A stretch of 64,000 bases of DNA from Hippopus hippopus (taxonomy: Eukaryota > Mollusca > Bivalvia > Cardiida > Cardiidae), in NCBI GenBank assembly GCA_946811185.2, contig OX328097.1:11354252-11418251 (forward strand), written 5' to 3'. Each line of letters starts with the position of its first letter. Positions within the stretch are counted from its first letter, which is position 1. Of this stretch, positions 1-12,558 are shown one piece after another. A program made the position numbers and the translations under genes. Below the pieces are notes generated by a model. That model saw nothing but the letters and a program-made list of their open reading frames with translations, was not told where the DNA came from and ran no database searches.

Positions 1-1606
1 GCACAACAATTGTCTCATTAGGAAAGGATAAATAATTAACGAAAACGATTGGTGAAGTCTTGTACATTATTTCCGTTTCTTTAGACCGTTTGTCCGCTCA
101 TGACACTTTCAAGGATGATGACTGTTCTGAAAAACAGTCATCCCCTTCGATCGTCCTTTAATTTTTAGCATTCAAAGTGAAAATTAGGATATTCTTGCGG
201 GTCATGAACATCTGCAATCAGTCTGGTCATTGTAGTCCGGTCATTGTACACAGAGCCATTTCACTTGCTATAGATATCAAGTCTTTGAAATGCCAATTGT
301 TTATACTCGACTTCTTTCGACCTCTAAAAGTATATAAATATACGGAAACACGCAAATATTTTTATCTTAAAGCCTGGACTTAACAAGTGGGCGACTGAAA
401 AAGCTCAAGTTATTACCAATGGCGCTAAAAAGCTTTAAAACCTTTTAAGTCATTTAGTAAAAGTGTAACGTTTAATCATTCATTATTGTTTCCCTTTTTA
501 GCCGGTTGTCTGTCATTCTATATACACCGTATAGTGACTAGTTGAATTCATATCGAGGAACAGCTCCAAAAGCCGCTTAAGAAAGGGCTTAATAATATAA
601 ACAATCACCAACATTTGTCCTTACATATTTTTTGCGAAAATACAGATTTTGAAGTCTCTAGTCATAGTCTAGACCTAAAATTTTCTTATTTTTTCGGTAC
701 TCGCTTCACAACCATAGGAATGTTTAAAACAGTTCATTTTAAGATGTACTGTATAGACGTCACCAATGACGAACTTTTTTCAAACATGGTGCCTGTGACG
801 TTTATTCAGGGCACAGGTGTGCAAATACTTAGATCTGTCCGTAGGATTAAATAAACCGTAATCGTGTGATAGAATCTACATGTGCACGTATTAACAAATC
901 GAAAGTTTCAGAATTTTGAATGAACCAAAGTTATGTAGCCAAGACGCGTAGATTCTTTTAAGCTCTTTTTTCCTCGTGTGAAATGCCGTGAAACGGAACA
1001 GGGAAGGAGGAGCTAGTGATGAAGGCGAAATCGGAGATTTATTAACAAAAAAGGAAGTTTATGGTGAAACTAAAATGTCTCCGAGAAATAAACGGTCCTT
1101 GTATAACATATAATCGTGCGTTTTTGGTGGGTATTTCGATATAAATGTAGGAAACAAAATGTCGAAAAAGTAGACTTACATCTTGACGTAGAGAGAATAG
1201 ACTTTATAGAAAAATAAGGCCCATCCAAACTATATTGGTGCATGATACTTGGCCACTAGGAGCGTTGACATTAGATAATTGATCAGATCAAACGGACAAA
1301 TAACAAAATACTGAGGCGTGTATTTTGTTTGTTTTTGAATATATGAAGCGGCCATCTTCAACGACAACCAAAAGGCACCCAGTCACAATATTCTTGATCT
1401 GTTGCCGTATATCTTTGCTCGAAAATGTCGATTACTACACGAAAAAGAATGGAGGATCCTCTGAAAAGGACAAAATTCAAGATTGGCAATCCGATTAAAA
1501 CGATAAAACTAAATTGTTTGGTGGTTCATACATTTGTTAAGCCTGTCTCATAACACAGATAATGATCATAAATCTAGAAGGGGACCATAGATGTTTGTGG
1601 AAATGA
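1..1606. other. Non-coding, nothing recognised
   Basis: AT-rich with short chance frames only. The 68- and 79-codon frames here have no recognisable domain or splice context. Confidence 0.6.
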
Positions 1607-1742
1607 CTTTGGGCAGGACACTTCAGAGCCCTAGTCTAGAGCTGGCGAAACCCAGGAAATACATAAATATGTGAGCTGTCGCCGTGATTTGACTGAAATA
1701 ATATCGAAAGCGGCGTAAAATACCATCCAATCAATCAATCAG
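1607..1742 (+). mobile_element. SINE-A, 3' part only
   Basis: Contains GTGAGCTGTCGCCGTGATTT, then ACTGAAATAATATCGAAAGC, then GGCGTAAAATACCATCCAA and an AATC repeat tail. This matches the 3' end of the SINE-A copies. The tRNA head is absent. Confidence 0.75.
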
Positions 1743-2529
1743 TCATTGCAATGTAATTTTAAGCTAATTATACCCCAGGACGAAGTCAGGAGGCTATACT
1801 GGAATGAGATTGTCCGTCTATACGTCGGTCCTTAGACACAATTTCGTGTCATACCTTTCTCATACAGTTTTCACCTACAAGTAATTTGACTGACATTTCA
1901 ATAAAAGCCTTCTAACAATAAGCAGTTTTGTATAATTTTCATCATGATTGGTCGACTATTCCATGAGTTATGGCGCTTCTTAACTCTTTTCCTTAACAAG
2001 TGACAAGGCATCCGTTGGGGGGAATTCGTCGGCCTACAACTGTTCCAGTTATGAAATTTAAGCCAATGACAAAACGGCAGACTCATCTAAATTGAAAGAA
2101 TTTGCAGAATACATATTAAATGTAATTAAAATAATGGGAATTGTCTCAGCGTTGTGAAAACACGGGATTGTGTGTTAAAAGGTTAAATCCAAGATCTTTG
2201 GCATAATTCCAGTAAATGTGTGTATACACTAAAATTTGTGTATATTACTTAATGTAGGTCATACTACTTTAAGACAACTCATACAGCAGGAAATGACAGA
2301 TTATCGAGAAGACAAAAACGTAATCATGGGAAAACGTCAAACATGCGCCAGTTAATGGCACTTACTGTTATTACAGAGTTCCCTTAAAACACTTGAATGA
2401 CACCTAGTTTTGTCGTAAACACTGACAGGTAAAGCACCAATCAACAATTAAACAGCACTGGACAACCTGACGGTTACAATCAGAATGAAATCGCCTGTTT
2501 CTTGACTATACTATAGATGACAAAAAGTT
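1743..2529. other. Non-coding
   Basis: CCCCAGGACGAAGTCAGGAG and ATTGTCCGTCTATACGTCGG near 1773-1832 resemble a phrase seen in molluscan repeats. No second copy occurs here, so it is not called. Confidence 0.45.
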
Positions 2530-2690
2530 TGGCATGTCGATATTCAAAGCATTTGCAGGTTTACATCAAAGTAAAATGTGGTTCAAATGGTGAAACTTGT
2601 CTTTGAAAGAGTTGAAAATATTGTTGAAAAAGGAGAAAAGGCTAGTGGCCTGCATTTGTCCTTTTCTAGCAATGTTTTCGGATGTCTTTT
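2530..2690 (+). repeat. H1 hairpin MITE, partial
   Basis: A diverged copy with AAAGCATTTGCAG, then GAAAATATTGTTGAAAAAGG and a decayed central hairpin. Its right third is lost, and family H2 starts 125 bases further on. Confidence 0.6.
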
Positions 2691-2815
2691 TTTGTCAGTT
2701 TCTTAAAAACAAAAGGGTTCTTTTTTGTCCTTTTGGAAAAAGACGGAAAAGAGCAGCATAAAAAAGGGACTGTCTTTTTGAAAAATTTTGTCACAAAGAA
2801 TGACGCTCGTCTTTT

Positions 2816-3031
2816 TAACCCTATAGCTGCTAAGAGCGACTCATTGACCTTTTGCGGAAATGTAGATCAAAGTCAGAATGCACAGAATATGCAGTCGAAT
2901 CTTAGATCTACACTGTCCGGTAAGGAGATATTTTTTTCTTCAAAAATAACTTTAACATAACAATATTTAGGTTTTTACTATCGACTTGAACTTTTTAGTC
3001 AAGTTTTATTTTTAAGCAGGTTAAGGGTTAA
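2816..3031 (+). repeat. H2 MITE with TTAACCC/GGGTTAA ends
   Basis: Starts TTAACCCTATAGCTGCTAAG and ends AGGTTAAGGGTTAA. The usual GCAGTCTGATC hairpin is degraded here (CAGAATGCACAGAATATGC). The ends resemble piggyBac-type termini after a TTAA target. Confidence 0.75.
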
Positions 3032-4102
3032 AGGCACACTGATCAGCCGTCGAAAGTAAATAATTCCGGGGTCAATTTGCAGACAAATTTAGATGGTACC
3101 GTTTAAGAGAATGGGTGATTTTAGGACATTTACCTTGCAAGTCCGCCTACTTTGATCGAACTGGCCGAAACCAAATACATCATGCGTAACGATGCATGCA
3201 AGCTCACTTTCAGCTTTGGTCTGTACTGTGTCATCGGTTCGACAAATATGCTTTATCACATAAAACCTCCTCCAGCGGTGTATTAAACCCATGACTTATT
3301 TTCTATAATACACTAGTGTATTATCGTTTTTTGGGTCCCGGTTCTGATCAATTTTCAGTCATCAGCACGTGAAGCATATGAAACCAACCACATTAAGGTA
3401 TTACCATCCTAACGATTCTAGTGCAACATGGAATAAAATTTCTTATTAGTTGATAAATAAGAATTTATACCGATTTAATATTTTTGCTCATTTCTAACCG
3501 ACCAGAAATTTATTTTTGTCTATCTTGAAATTATTTGATGATATTTTTGTTAATTTTCTGAAAAGGGAGGTAATTATTATCTCCCTTTGTAATGAGAATA
3601 GAGTGGCTTTAGATTTATAAATGATAATTCTAGGAAGGAAAAAATGGAAAAAGTGGCTCGGTCAAAGTATTACAATAATACTCATTTTTAATCATAGCAA
3701 TTTTTTTAGGATAATATTATTGTGGAAATAGCTGTTTTTCATTAGAATGGAACTACCTTAAATGCCGGAATTTGCACTACCTTGCCGTTTCGCGGAAAAA
3801 TGACGTCATTGTTGCTAAGGCTGAACGCTTGGACAGTTTTTGATTTTCATGTTTGATAAAAAGCAAGAAATGCAGCGAAAACTTTTATAAAAACAACAAA
3901 TATAGCTGAACAAGTTGCAGTTACCCACCTCTAGAAACTGTTTTATTCTACTTTCGGTGTAAATGTCATGGATCTATCTACTTGTGTATGTACACATTTG
4001 AAACCGAACTACAACTGTAAACATGGACCCGTGAACTGTATATAGGCAAAAGGTGATGCCGGATATTTTTTGTCTGTCATTCGTTTTATGTGTTAATTAG
4101 AA
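3032..4102. other. Non-coding
   Basis: Only a short hairpin AAGGGAGGTAATTATTATCT, then CCCTT (3565-3590) and one CRE-like TGACGTCA at about 3801-3808. Confidence 0.5.
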
Positions 4103-4241
4103 TCTCACATTCGTGTTTATGCATTACCATTTTTATCAAACTTGTTGACTGAAATGTACTTGACGCTCGCCAAGGCTCGCGTCATACAATTTTAGTCAAC
4201 TCGTTTGATAAAAATGATAATCCATAAACACTCATGTAAGA
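4103..4241. repeat. Imperfect palindrome, ~68-bp arms
   Basis: Left arm TCACATTCGTGTTTATG...GTTGACTGAAAT pairs with right arm ATTTTAGTCAACTCG...CATAAACACTCATG, with several mismatches and a GACGCTCGCCAAGGCTCGCGTC centre of which both halves pair partly. No close second copy was seen. Confidence 0.8.
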
Positions 4242-4315
4242 TCCTCTATGAAAAAAAAAAAAACGCTTAAATATAGGATACATTGAACGTGCAAAGAGGG
4301 TGAATATAAATTTCA

Positions 4316-4628
4316 ACACGTTTTTTTTTTTGTATTGTTTTACACGCCGCTTTCAACCATATTTCGGACATATCGAGGCGGCAAGTTCACCCACCCATGT
4401 TTTCCTGCAGTTTCTTTTACCAGTACTTCGCACCATATTTTTGCCTAACCACTTGCTGCTTTCCCACATAAATGTCGTCTAAACAATGACCAGCGGTGAG
4501 AGAGGAATGAAGCCTGTCGCAATGACTTCATCAATTTTCGCAAAAAAATTCACCGTGCTGGGGATTCGAACCGGCGACCCCCTGTTTTCAAGTCCTGTGC
4601 GCTACCGACTGCGCTATCGGACACGGCA
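4316..4628 (-). mobile_element. SINE-A, near full length
   Basis: The minus strand opens with a tRNA-like head that has box A CGCAGTCGGTAGCG and box B GGTTCGAATCC, then the body AATTGATGAAGTCATTGCG, AGCAAGTGGTTAGG and GTACTGGTAAAAGAAACTGC. It ends with the GCGGCGTGTAAAAC segment. Because the tRNA-like part continues into the SINE body, it is not called as a tRNA gene. Confidence 0.85.
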
Positions 4629-5035
4629 AGTTTCCGGGTGAATTGATATTAGTATCAAAATACTGACAAAAGAAAAAACATGCATCAAAATGTCCACTTA
4701 GCCTGTAAACACCTTCCCTCTGAGCACTGTAGCACTCAAATCTTTAATGCCCCAAATCGTCTTTGGAACCGAGAGTAGCTTTTCTTGGACAATCCATATC
4801 AGTCAAGAGATTGGTATGTAATTACCGAATGAGTGTGTAGAAATTGTTAAAGCTCTCATGGACTAAGAGCATTCATAGACAGAGAGCTGTAATAAAAGGC
4901 ATTGTTAACTATAGTAAATTGAATTATATCGAGACAATTGAGACAAATTACATTCTACTCGAAAAACCTGTAATCTGGGCCGATTCTTAGCTCAAAGAGT
5001 CGTGTAAACAATGGATCAACAGGGCTTTCTTATCT

Positions 5036-5247
5036 TAACTCTTTCTGCACCAAGCCAATAAACTCAATATCTCTGGCGGCTGAAAATACACGCCACAGAA
5101 ACTCAGAAAGACCGTTTATCGTATAGGCTTGACTAAACAAGCGGATGGTATAGATTCAACGTCAGACTGCACGTTTTGTGCAGTCTGGTCTTGATCTATG
5201 CCGTCCACAAAAGCCTTCATTGAAGCCTATGGCGTTTTAAGAGTTAA
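5036..5247. repeat. H2-related MITE with TTAACTC/GAGTTAA ends
   Basis: Bounded by TTAACTCTTTCTGCACC and GGCGTTTTAAGAGTTAA. It holds the hairpin CAGACTGCACGTTTTGTGCAG near 5164-5188. A partial sister copy lies at 7636-7762. Confidence 0.7.
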
Positions 5248-5377
5248 AAAATCCAGGTATATCGGTCACAATTTTGATGTATTTAACTAGCTGGTTTTGC
5301 GTGTCAGTTATTGCGAGGATATTTTTATTTTGATTTTTCGAATGAACTTTATATAATCTCTCTCTTTCATGATCCAG

Positions 5378-5575
5378 GGTTCGTATTTACCAACCATTCT
5401 TAAGAACGTTCTTAGTCTAATTCTCCAAGATTTTCTTAGTTTGAAAGTAACACAACTTCTGATTGGCTAAACCCAATGGTTTAGCCAATCAGAAGATGTG
5501 TTACTTTCAAATTTATAAAATTCTGGAGAATAAGACAATGAATGTTCTTAAGAATGATTGATAAATACGGACCCT
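5378..5575. repeat. P1 palindromic MITE
   Basis: Whole palindrome from TTCGTATTTACCAACCATTC to AATGATTGATAAATACGGAC. The centre is CTGATTGGCTAAACCCAATG, then GTTTAGCCAATCAG, giving two inverted CCAAT boxes about 20 bases apart. Confidence 0.9.
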
Positions 5576-7149
5576 GTTACCCATTTTTCCAACCCATTTA
5601 CTACCTGTATGAGGGGATACGATACCCAGACTTGACCTTAGATAGGAGTTCATTGGCCGAATGAAGGACATCCGATGATTGGCAGTTGAAATTGTCAAGG
5701 ATTCCCTTGTTATCAAATTATCGAGATATCTAAGTGAGCACGATTTTGACATTCAAAAGGATTAACAGTTTCAAAGTAGACTTATTAGATACATTTTTTT
5801 TTTCTAAACCTTGACTTCTAATGACAGCGCAAAGTCAGCTTCAATGGAAAAAATTACATACGTACGTGTCGAAAATACAACTAATGAGTCTCCACCTGGC
5901 ACGTTACCCTTGGTTATATATTGGTACAATTTATTTATTTTTACACATAAACAATAATGTGTTTTCAAGGACTTTGAACAAGAAAAAGGTATCACAATTA
6001 TAAGTGTTTATGCTATATGTAAAAAAAAACAAAGCACAAAGTATCGCAATTTTTGGAGTTGGTGCTATAGTAACAAAAAATGCCCATAGTATCGTAATTT
6101 TATAGGTTTTGTATCAAAGTAAATAACGCTAAGCGTATGTAAAAAAAAAAGCCAGACTGAAATTTTGTACAAGTTTATCGTGATTATCAACTCAGTGTTC
6201 CCTACAAGACAATAGATAGTACAGGTTCTTGTCCTCATAACCAGCTAAACATTGTGTCGAACCCATTAGTATTTATTTTGATACCACCACCAACACTACT
6301 CACCATCCCGTCCTTTCCTACAATACGTTAAACCTAAATAACGCTTATTCAAGACAAATTGGGAAATCAGTTAATTAGTTCAGCTGAAACAATAAAAAAG
6401 TCATGCGATGCTTTCCATGCGTCTTTATTATTCCATGCTCATAAGGTCATTTAATTATCATATTAATATGGATGGTATTTATTTTCTCGAAAAAAAAAGT
6501 AAAGCAGTAGGTCTAAATACTATTATATATACACACTGTCATGTCTTCTAAGCTCATGGCCGTTCAAACCAACACGTATTCATGTATATCCTCAGTACAC
6601 GAGATGAAGCTGAAAATTTCAACGGCATGCGCCCGTCTGTTGACGACGACTTATACATTTAATTTTCTAGTCGGTTTAGATCTACACTGCTTTATAGCAC
6701 TACATATTGTTTTGGACAATCGTGCATAAATAAGAAATAAAAAAGTGGCTATTTATTCTTATTGAAAAATTCTAATTTTTAATTTTGTCCTTTTTGTTGT
6801 TCGCAATATAATAGCGAAAATGCGTTTCATCAGAAAAGTAGGTGTTTCTGCTAGAGCGGCGGCGGTCTTGTATTGACTGAACGAAAGCTTGGTATCGATA
6901 CGAAAAGCCATACAACAGAGGTTCATGTACTATAATTCACGGCGATTATTTTGATTTACTTTTAGATTGCTCAAGAAATAGAACAATAAGTCGACAAAAC
7001 CAATCGGTAGCAGTATCAAGGCATTTCTGATCAGAATACCTCTCAAGACATCAGACTGTTGATCAAAGATGAGACTGCACGTTCTATGGAGTCTGATTTG
7101 AATTTACACAACTCGAAAAAGCACCTTATCCCTCCAATTACAGGCTATG
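5576..7149. other. Non-coding, nothing recognised
   Basis: Chance frames on both strands overlap at 5804-6003. There is no coding signature, and several poly(A) runs. Confidence 0.55.
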
Positions 7150-7355
7150 AGTTAACCTTTTAGGCCTATACGAAATTTTCACCCCAATTGAAAGCATTTG
7201 CAAACGACAAATAAATTGCGAAAATTATCATTGAAATGTTAAAAAAACAACTCAGTGCGGTTTATTGAGAAAATGCTGGCTACCAGCATTGTCTCCTTTT
7301 CCAACAATATTTTCCTTGGCCTTCATTCTTTGGGGTGGTTTGGCAAAGAGTTAGA
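7150..7355 (+). repeat. H1 hairpin MITE
   Basis: Left end resembles TTAACCTTTTAGGCC. The central hairpin is AATGCTGGCTACCAGCATT, and the right end is GGTTTGGCAAAGAGTTA. Confidence 0.8.
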
Positions 7356-7635
7356 GCGTCAAAAAATTATTTCAGTGACTATAATATTCAAGGTTATATT
7401 TTTCATTAGGATATATTCCTTTTTACCCAGATAGAAACCCTATCATCTTAGCCTTGAGCACTAATCTTATATGAACGTATCTTCAGTATAATTATGTATT
7501 TTCTCTAATCAAAGCAAGCTCATATGTCCTCTGTGGTTGGTCTTTACGACTCTCTTGCACGCCATATTGGAAAGCCGTGGCAAGTAAACGTACACCTTCT
7601 GTGAATCGATTCTATTGCTTGTTCGCTTGAGAGAC

Positions 7636-7762
7636 CTTCAACCCTTTAAGCGCCATAAACGGAAACAGGGGGCAGTTGCGGGTGGTATAGTTCAAGATCA
7701 GACTGCACAGACCGTGCAATCTGATTTTTGATCTGTAACGTCCATTTGTATAGTCAAGCCTA
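7636..7762. repeat. H2-related MITE fragment
   Basis: CCCTTTAAGCGCCATA start and hairpin CAGACTGCACAGACCGTGCA. It is related to 5036-5247 in the opposite sense and directly abuts the H3 copy on its right. Confidence 0.6.
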
Positions 7763-7763
7763 T

Positions 7764-8065
7764 TGCTCTGTGAAAAAGGGGCTTTAATGCATTTGCAAAG
7801 GAGTATCGACCCAGGTTGAATAATTTTCTGCATGTCCAAGGACCAGCCTACCTCATGATTAAATTGGTTGTCAGACAAAATCGGATTTGATGGGTCCATG
7901 ATTATATGATGACTTGCTTGATAAATTATCAAGCAACTCATAACATAATTATGGATCAACCTATTGAATCATGAGATAGGCTGTTCCTTGGACATGCAGA
8001 AAATTGGCCAATAACAAAATTATTGCTTATTACGGTGATTAAACATATCTTTGCCAGAGCATATC
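7764..8065. repeat. H3 MITE, rearranged as an inverted pair
   Basis: The left half reads GCTCTGTGAAAAAGGGGC, then GACCAGCCTACCTCATGATT. After 7925 the same sequence returns in reverse (ATCATGAGATAGGCTG, then CTTGGACATGCAGAAAATTG). Two H3 halves are thus fused tail to tail around a palindromic TTGATAAATTATCAAG centre at 7917-7932. Confidence 0.7.
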
Positions 8066-8439
8066 TCATAAATCGTAAAAAGTTTATACATGTAGTTCCT
8101 AACAAGCTAACGGCAGCACATGTATGAGGTGCATTTGTGGACGTTGCAGATTAAAGTAGGGTTGCACAGAGCGCGTAGTCTGATCCTATACTAACACTTA
8201 CAGATATTTTGTTGGATTATAGGAATAAAACAGCCTTGAACTCGAAATTTATAGATCTTTACCTAATAGCTTAAAAAGTCCATTCCATTCATTTAGCAGT
8301 CGGCAGTTTCATTTAATTGCGACATTAAAACAAAGGGTCTTTGTCGATAATCTTCCTTTTAAGTGTGGTCCAGAATATTGGTATTTCTTTCTTTAAAGAA
8401 CACTGTGTTAAAGTTCTTTTAAGATTCTGATTTAATTTC

Positions 8440-8582
8440 CGTTTATTTATCGTTGCCACTGCTTGTCTATTTGGGACGCTCCCCTGAAGGCTGTTACTTC
8501 AGTTACAGGAGATAGTGCGCGACACAGGACGAAACCCATCTTGAATTACACCTGGTTCTTTAAAGTGCTCGGTGTATATGAC
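8440..8582 (-). mobile_element. SINE-B, 3' part
   Basis: The minus strand carries CACTTTAAAGAACCAGGTG, then GATGGGTTTCGTCCTGTG, then CAGCCTTCAGGGGAGCG and GGCAACGATAAATAAA. These match the SINE-B copies at 45645 and 47510. The tRNA head is absent. Confidence 0.8.
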
Positions 8583-8611
8583 CGATTTTTATTGTCCCCA
8601 GAGAAAAATAA

Positions 8612-9078
8612 GAATTATCTTTAGAAAAAAAAAAAGATGGACGGCATAAGAGATACCGCAATATGAATATTGAAACTCTTATGTGACTAAATATAAAACG
8701 AAATAATGAAAATTAACCTTGGGAGCAATTGCCTCTTTATCTTCTCCGTTTTTTCATTTTGTTGAAATGCGGTGCTGTTTTATTGGATGACACTTTTGAA
8801 AATATTGAATCTCCAAACAGAACAAGAAAAGCATCATTCTCTGTTACATTAATTTTCTATGGGATGAATCATGACCCTGGGTAATCGATTAGCGGTAACA
8901 TACATGTAGCTTATACATAGTGGTTTCATAAATATGCGAACAAATAATATGGCAGCAGGGGCCCGCCGAATAAACATGTGCACATTTTTTTACCACTCGC
9001 AAATTAACATCTATTAATTCTTTAACAGTACCAAGAAGTAGGCCAAAGGCCAGCGCATTCAGCTACGCCGAAAAAATG
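8612..9078 (+). repeat. Dispersed 450-bp repeat, copy 1 (pair with 22485-22915)
   Basis: It shares long blocks with the second copy: ATGAATATTGAAACTCTT, CATTTTGTTGAAA, ATGGCAGCAGG, GCCCGCCGAATAAACATGTG, TACCAAGAAGT and CATTCAGCTACGCCGAAAAA. There is no intact reading frame and no obvious terminal inverted repeat. It could be an old transposon fragment or a duplicated non-coding element. Confidence 0.8.
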
Positions 9079-9294
9079 TTTCATGGTAAACTGTTGTCGT
9101 GGGAAACGAATTTTCGGTAGGCGAAAACTGCGTCAGGTCAAAAGAGTTAACATTAGTTGAAAGTTAAAGCAGCTTTTATCAAGAATCCATCGAGGGCAAT
9201 TTGCATACCCCATCTAAAAAAAGAAAGAATTCTACTTGCTATTTCAACATGGGACATAGCGTACTCGTCTTCTTGTAGGATCGTGTAATTTTGT

Positions 9295-9400
9295 TGACAT
9301 TTAAGATCAAGATCAGACTCCACAGAACTTGCATCGTAAACTTGAATCTACAGTGTCCATTACTTTGTGAAATGTTCTTGCCAAACCAAGATTTAAAAAA
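9295..9400. repeat. H2 fragment
   Basis: AAGATCAGACTCCACAGAAC followed by TGAATCTACAGTGTCC is a decayed H2 core. Confidence 0.5.
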
Positions 9401-9480
9401 AAAAGCGATATCTCCGCAGTTTTTGCACTTCATTAACTCCGTCCTCTACACGTTAAAGTATTGACTACAATAAACCATCT

Positions 9481-9720
9481 TTAACCCTTCACCAAACGAC
9501 AAAATTTTAGACTTGCCCAAATTGATGGTACATGCAGACAGCAAAAGAAATGTGACTCAAAAAGAGAACTTTTTGCGGAAAGTTAGAAAACATTATGGGA
9601 AAGGGAAAAAAATTTGATTTCCGGCTGGCAAATAAAGAAGACAAAAGATTAAGAGGGAAAAAAAATCAGTGGTATTTCCTGAATGGGCTTCATAGCCTCT
9701 AAGGTAATTCTAAATTTTAC
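9481..9720 (+). repeat. H1 MITE, left end intact
   Basis: Starts TTAACCCTTCACCAAACGAC, then AAAATTTTAGACTTGCCC. The central hairpin has degenerated after GAAAACATTATGGG. Confidence 0.7.
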
Positions 9721-12010
9721 GACAAATTTCGCAAAGACTAATGAGAATATCACATGATCATTGGCACGCTTCGATTACGAGAACTCGTGTTCAAATCATT
9801 ATGATGACGTCACATCTGATGGAAAAAAAAAAAAGAAATATGACGACCTGTTTTTATGTATTGGTCTTTTACAAGAAATTTTTATCTATGGCATGAAAAC
9901 TAAATTACCCCTTTTTATCAAGAAGGCTATCGAAAAAATTGTGGGGGAAACCGGTAAAATGCTGGGAACCGATATTTACTTATTTGCTTACAATTCTTTA
10001 TACTATTTCATTTCCGAATCCGATAATGTGTGTAAGGTTAACCCTAGGCTGCTTAGCATGGCTTTTCCGATGAAAAGAATTCAAACCCACAATATTTTGG
10101 CTTTTACCATTGGCTTTAATACTTTCATTTAATTTGTTAAGAGGCTAATTGAATAATAAGCACTCTCAGCAAGACGGTACAGTATCGCAACTTTAAGGGA
10201 TTTTGGAAAGAATTTTGCAACAAAAATATCGAATTACTTAGGTCCAAGTTCACATTACACGTTCTATTCAGTCTGGTCTTGATTGACACTCATCATATGT
10301 TATTTATAATTTATCAGTTAAAGACCTGGTCCTTGCAGTGCCTTGCCCAGGGACACTGTAACCTGCCTAACTTCGCCAGCAGGGATCAAACGACGCTTGA
10401 CTATTTAAAACTCAAACTGTTTACGCTGAGTGTACGTGAGGCCTTCCTAGACGAACACCAGTTTGTGTGACACATAGATCTATCGTGTGACCTTTTGCAG
10501 TATCATTACCGATGTTTTACGTCATTTTCCTGTCGTTTATGACGAAATTAATAGCAACAAATTGCCGTAGTTTGGTAAATAAACGCATGCTGTGTCAACT
10601 ATTATCTGACAAAAATACTTATTCGCAGACATTCCTTATCACACGTCTTCATTGACAAAAAAAAAAAAACGGGTACGTAATTGTCTAAACCATTTGATTC
10701 AGGGAGTCAGAAATTGTTCCATTAAATTTTTTTATTCAGAATACAATTGCGATTTTTCACGGTTTGTTTGCTGATAAAGTTTCCTACGTACAAGATGCAA
10801 ATCTTATTTATTGTTAAGGATCATCCTTGGCTCCATGGGTTTGATTTGTCATCAGAAAATTCTGGTTCAAATTCCATAGGTAGCACTGGTCAGATGGGAG
10901 AGTTCTCATGCGAAGTACTGAAGATACCAAGGCCAAGTATCAATGAATCCAGGCAAATACCTCAATAAGAGAGCAGTCGCCGAGAAACTCTGTTAAAAGC
11001 TGTGTAAACTCTGTTCAAACAAATACTTCTGGTCTTGCCGAGTCCCCTGTTTGTCCTTGTCAGTAAAAAGCCGAGGCTTACCGTACAGGACTTGTATTCA
11101 ACAGCTTTTGGCTTCGAATCTCGGCACGACAAATATTGATGAATCATTATGGACAATACTCGTAGGAGGTATTCGCCTAAATGACGTCTCGACTTTAGGT
11201 ACATGTTGGAGAACAGCCAGTTGCTTTCTTAAGTTGATATAGTTGTGAGCTTGAAAAAAAAAAAAAAAAAATGAACAAAAAACACCTAAAACAAAATATT
11301 GATTCATGTCTGTAAAAAAGTCATTGAAAATTTTGTAGAGAAATCTAGTTCTGGTGAATGAAACATGTTTTAATTCTATTTATCAAAATTAAAACGTCTT
11401 TATGCAGTCTCGACATTCTGAACGTAATTCACATTGAAAGTGTTACTTTTTTTCCGCTTACTTTATTTTCTGTGCCTTTTTCCCCACACTTTCTTTCCTC
11501 TTGTTTTCTTTCCTACATTCAAATTCGGCATATGGAAAGAAAGGGTAATTCCGTATGGAAAAAGTTGAGTTTCCCTGTACGTCGAAGAATCCCCAATCTA
11601 ACTTTTTATCAGCATACAATGCCAGAGAATTCTCAATTTATCAGCCCACGAGCTGCAACAAGGAAACGTTTTTAATTCAGAATCAATTTGATTTTTTTTT
11701 TCAGTTGTCAGTCGAAAAACCCTACATTTCTTATAATCAAACATCTCGTCTTCTCTGAATTTTCTGAATTAATCAAGTAAATATAGATTTTTCTGAACTG
11801 TGTTCATGTATTCGTTTTTGTGATATAAACAAAGGCGTCTGTAACGTCATTTTAACCGATAATAAATGTCGTCAATATGAATTTAAACTAGAAATGTTTG
11901 TTTAATGAATTGCAAATGGGGATCGTTTATTTCTATAGCTTATTTTAAGTTTTTGTTAAACTTTTGACTGAATAAGAGACACTAAGATCTAGTTTTATTT
12001 CATGTACATA
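9721..12010. other. Non-coding, possible SINE relics
   Basis: The 123-codon frame at 9761-10132 has no family resemblance, and its Lys run is poly(A). TTCGAATCTCGGCACGAC (about 11112) with AGAACAGCCAGTTGC (11211) may be an eroded SINE-A. TGCCCAGGGACACTG near 10345 may be another. Confidence 0.45.
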
Positions 12011-12124
12011 ACAGTGTGGATCTTTAACGGTTTATAAATGAGTCATGCCTTGTGAAAAGAGCGTTTAACAGTGTGGATCTTAAACGGTATATAAATGAGT
12101 CATGCCTTGTGAAAAGAGCGTTTA
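12011..12124. repeat. 57-bp tandem duplication at the end of an H3 MITE
   Basis: 12011-12067 and 12068-12124 are two copies of AACAGTGTGGATCTT...GAAAAGAGCGTTT with two mismatches. The unit includes the H3 terminus GAGTCATGCCTTGTGAAAAG plus flanking DNA. Confidence 0.92.
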
Positions 12125-12352
12125 ATGCATCTGCAAAAGGTATCGACCCAGGTTAGCCTGAGCAGTTAGCGTAGGTCGAAACGTTTTGCTTTTGGTCAAT
12201 TTCCGCCTTGTCTGTGGACCATTTTACCTCAGGACTCAGTTTGCTGTCAGACAAAATGGATTTTATAGATCCATAATTATGTGACGACTTGATTGGTATA
12301 ATGCATCACGATGATGCCTCAGACCCCCTTTTGTCAGAGCGTCGCTTCGTTT
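12096..12352 (+). repeat. H3 MITE
   Basis: Starts GAGTCATGCCTTGTGAAAAG and ends CCCCCTTTTGTCAGAGCG. The internal hairpin is weakened (GTTAGCCTGAGCAGTTAGCG). Confidence 0.8.
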
Positions 12353-12521
12353 CTACCATAAGTACCAGGGTTCATTTTTTTTTACGGAGGACACACTTTG
12401 TCATCAAATAAGTTCTATATTGAAAATATCAGTATGGTAACTAAAGGCTCGCTTACTCTACCATATTCATAGCAGCCAATAAATTGTATATCGTTACTTG
12501 AATACTCTTCAATCGGAGGAA

Positions 12522-12527
12522 GAGTTA

Positions 12528-12558
<31 letters not shown>

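Noticed and set aside
4550..4625. tRNA gene on the minus strand
   Set aside because: Head of a SINE-A copy with mismatched stems.
9761..10132. 123-codon + frame as a gene
   Set aside because: No domain, no splice or promoter context, Lys run from poly(A), and no repeat-independent support.
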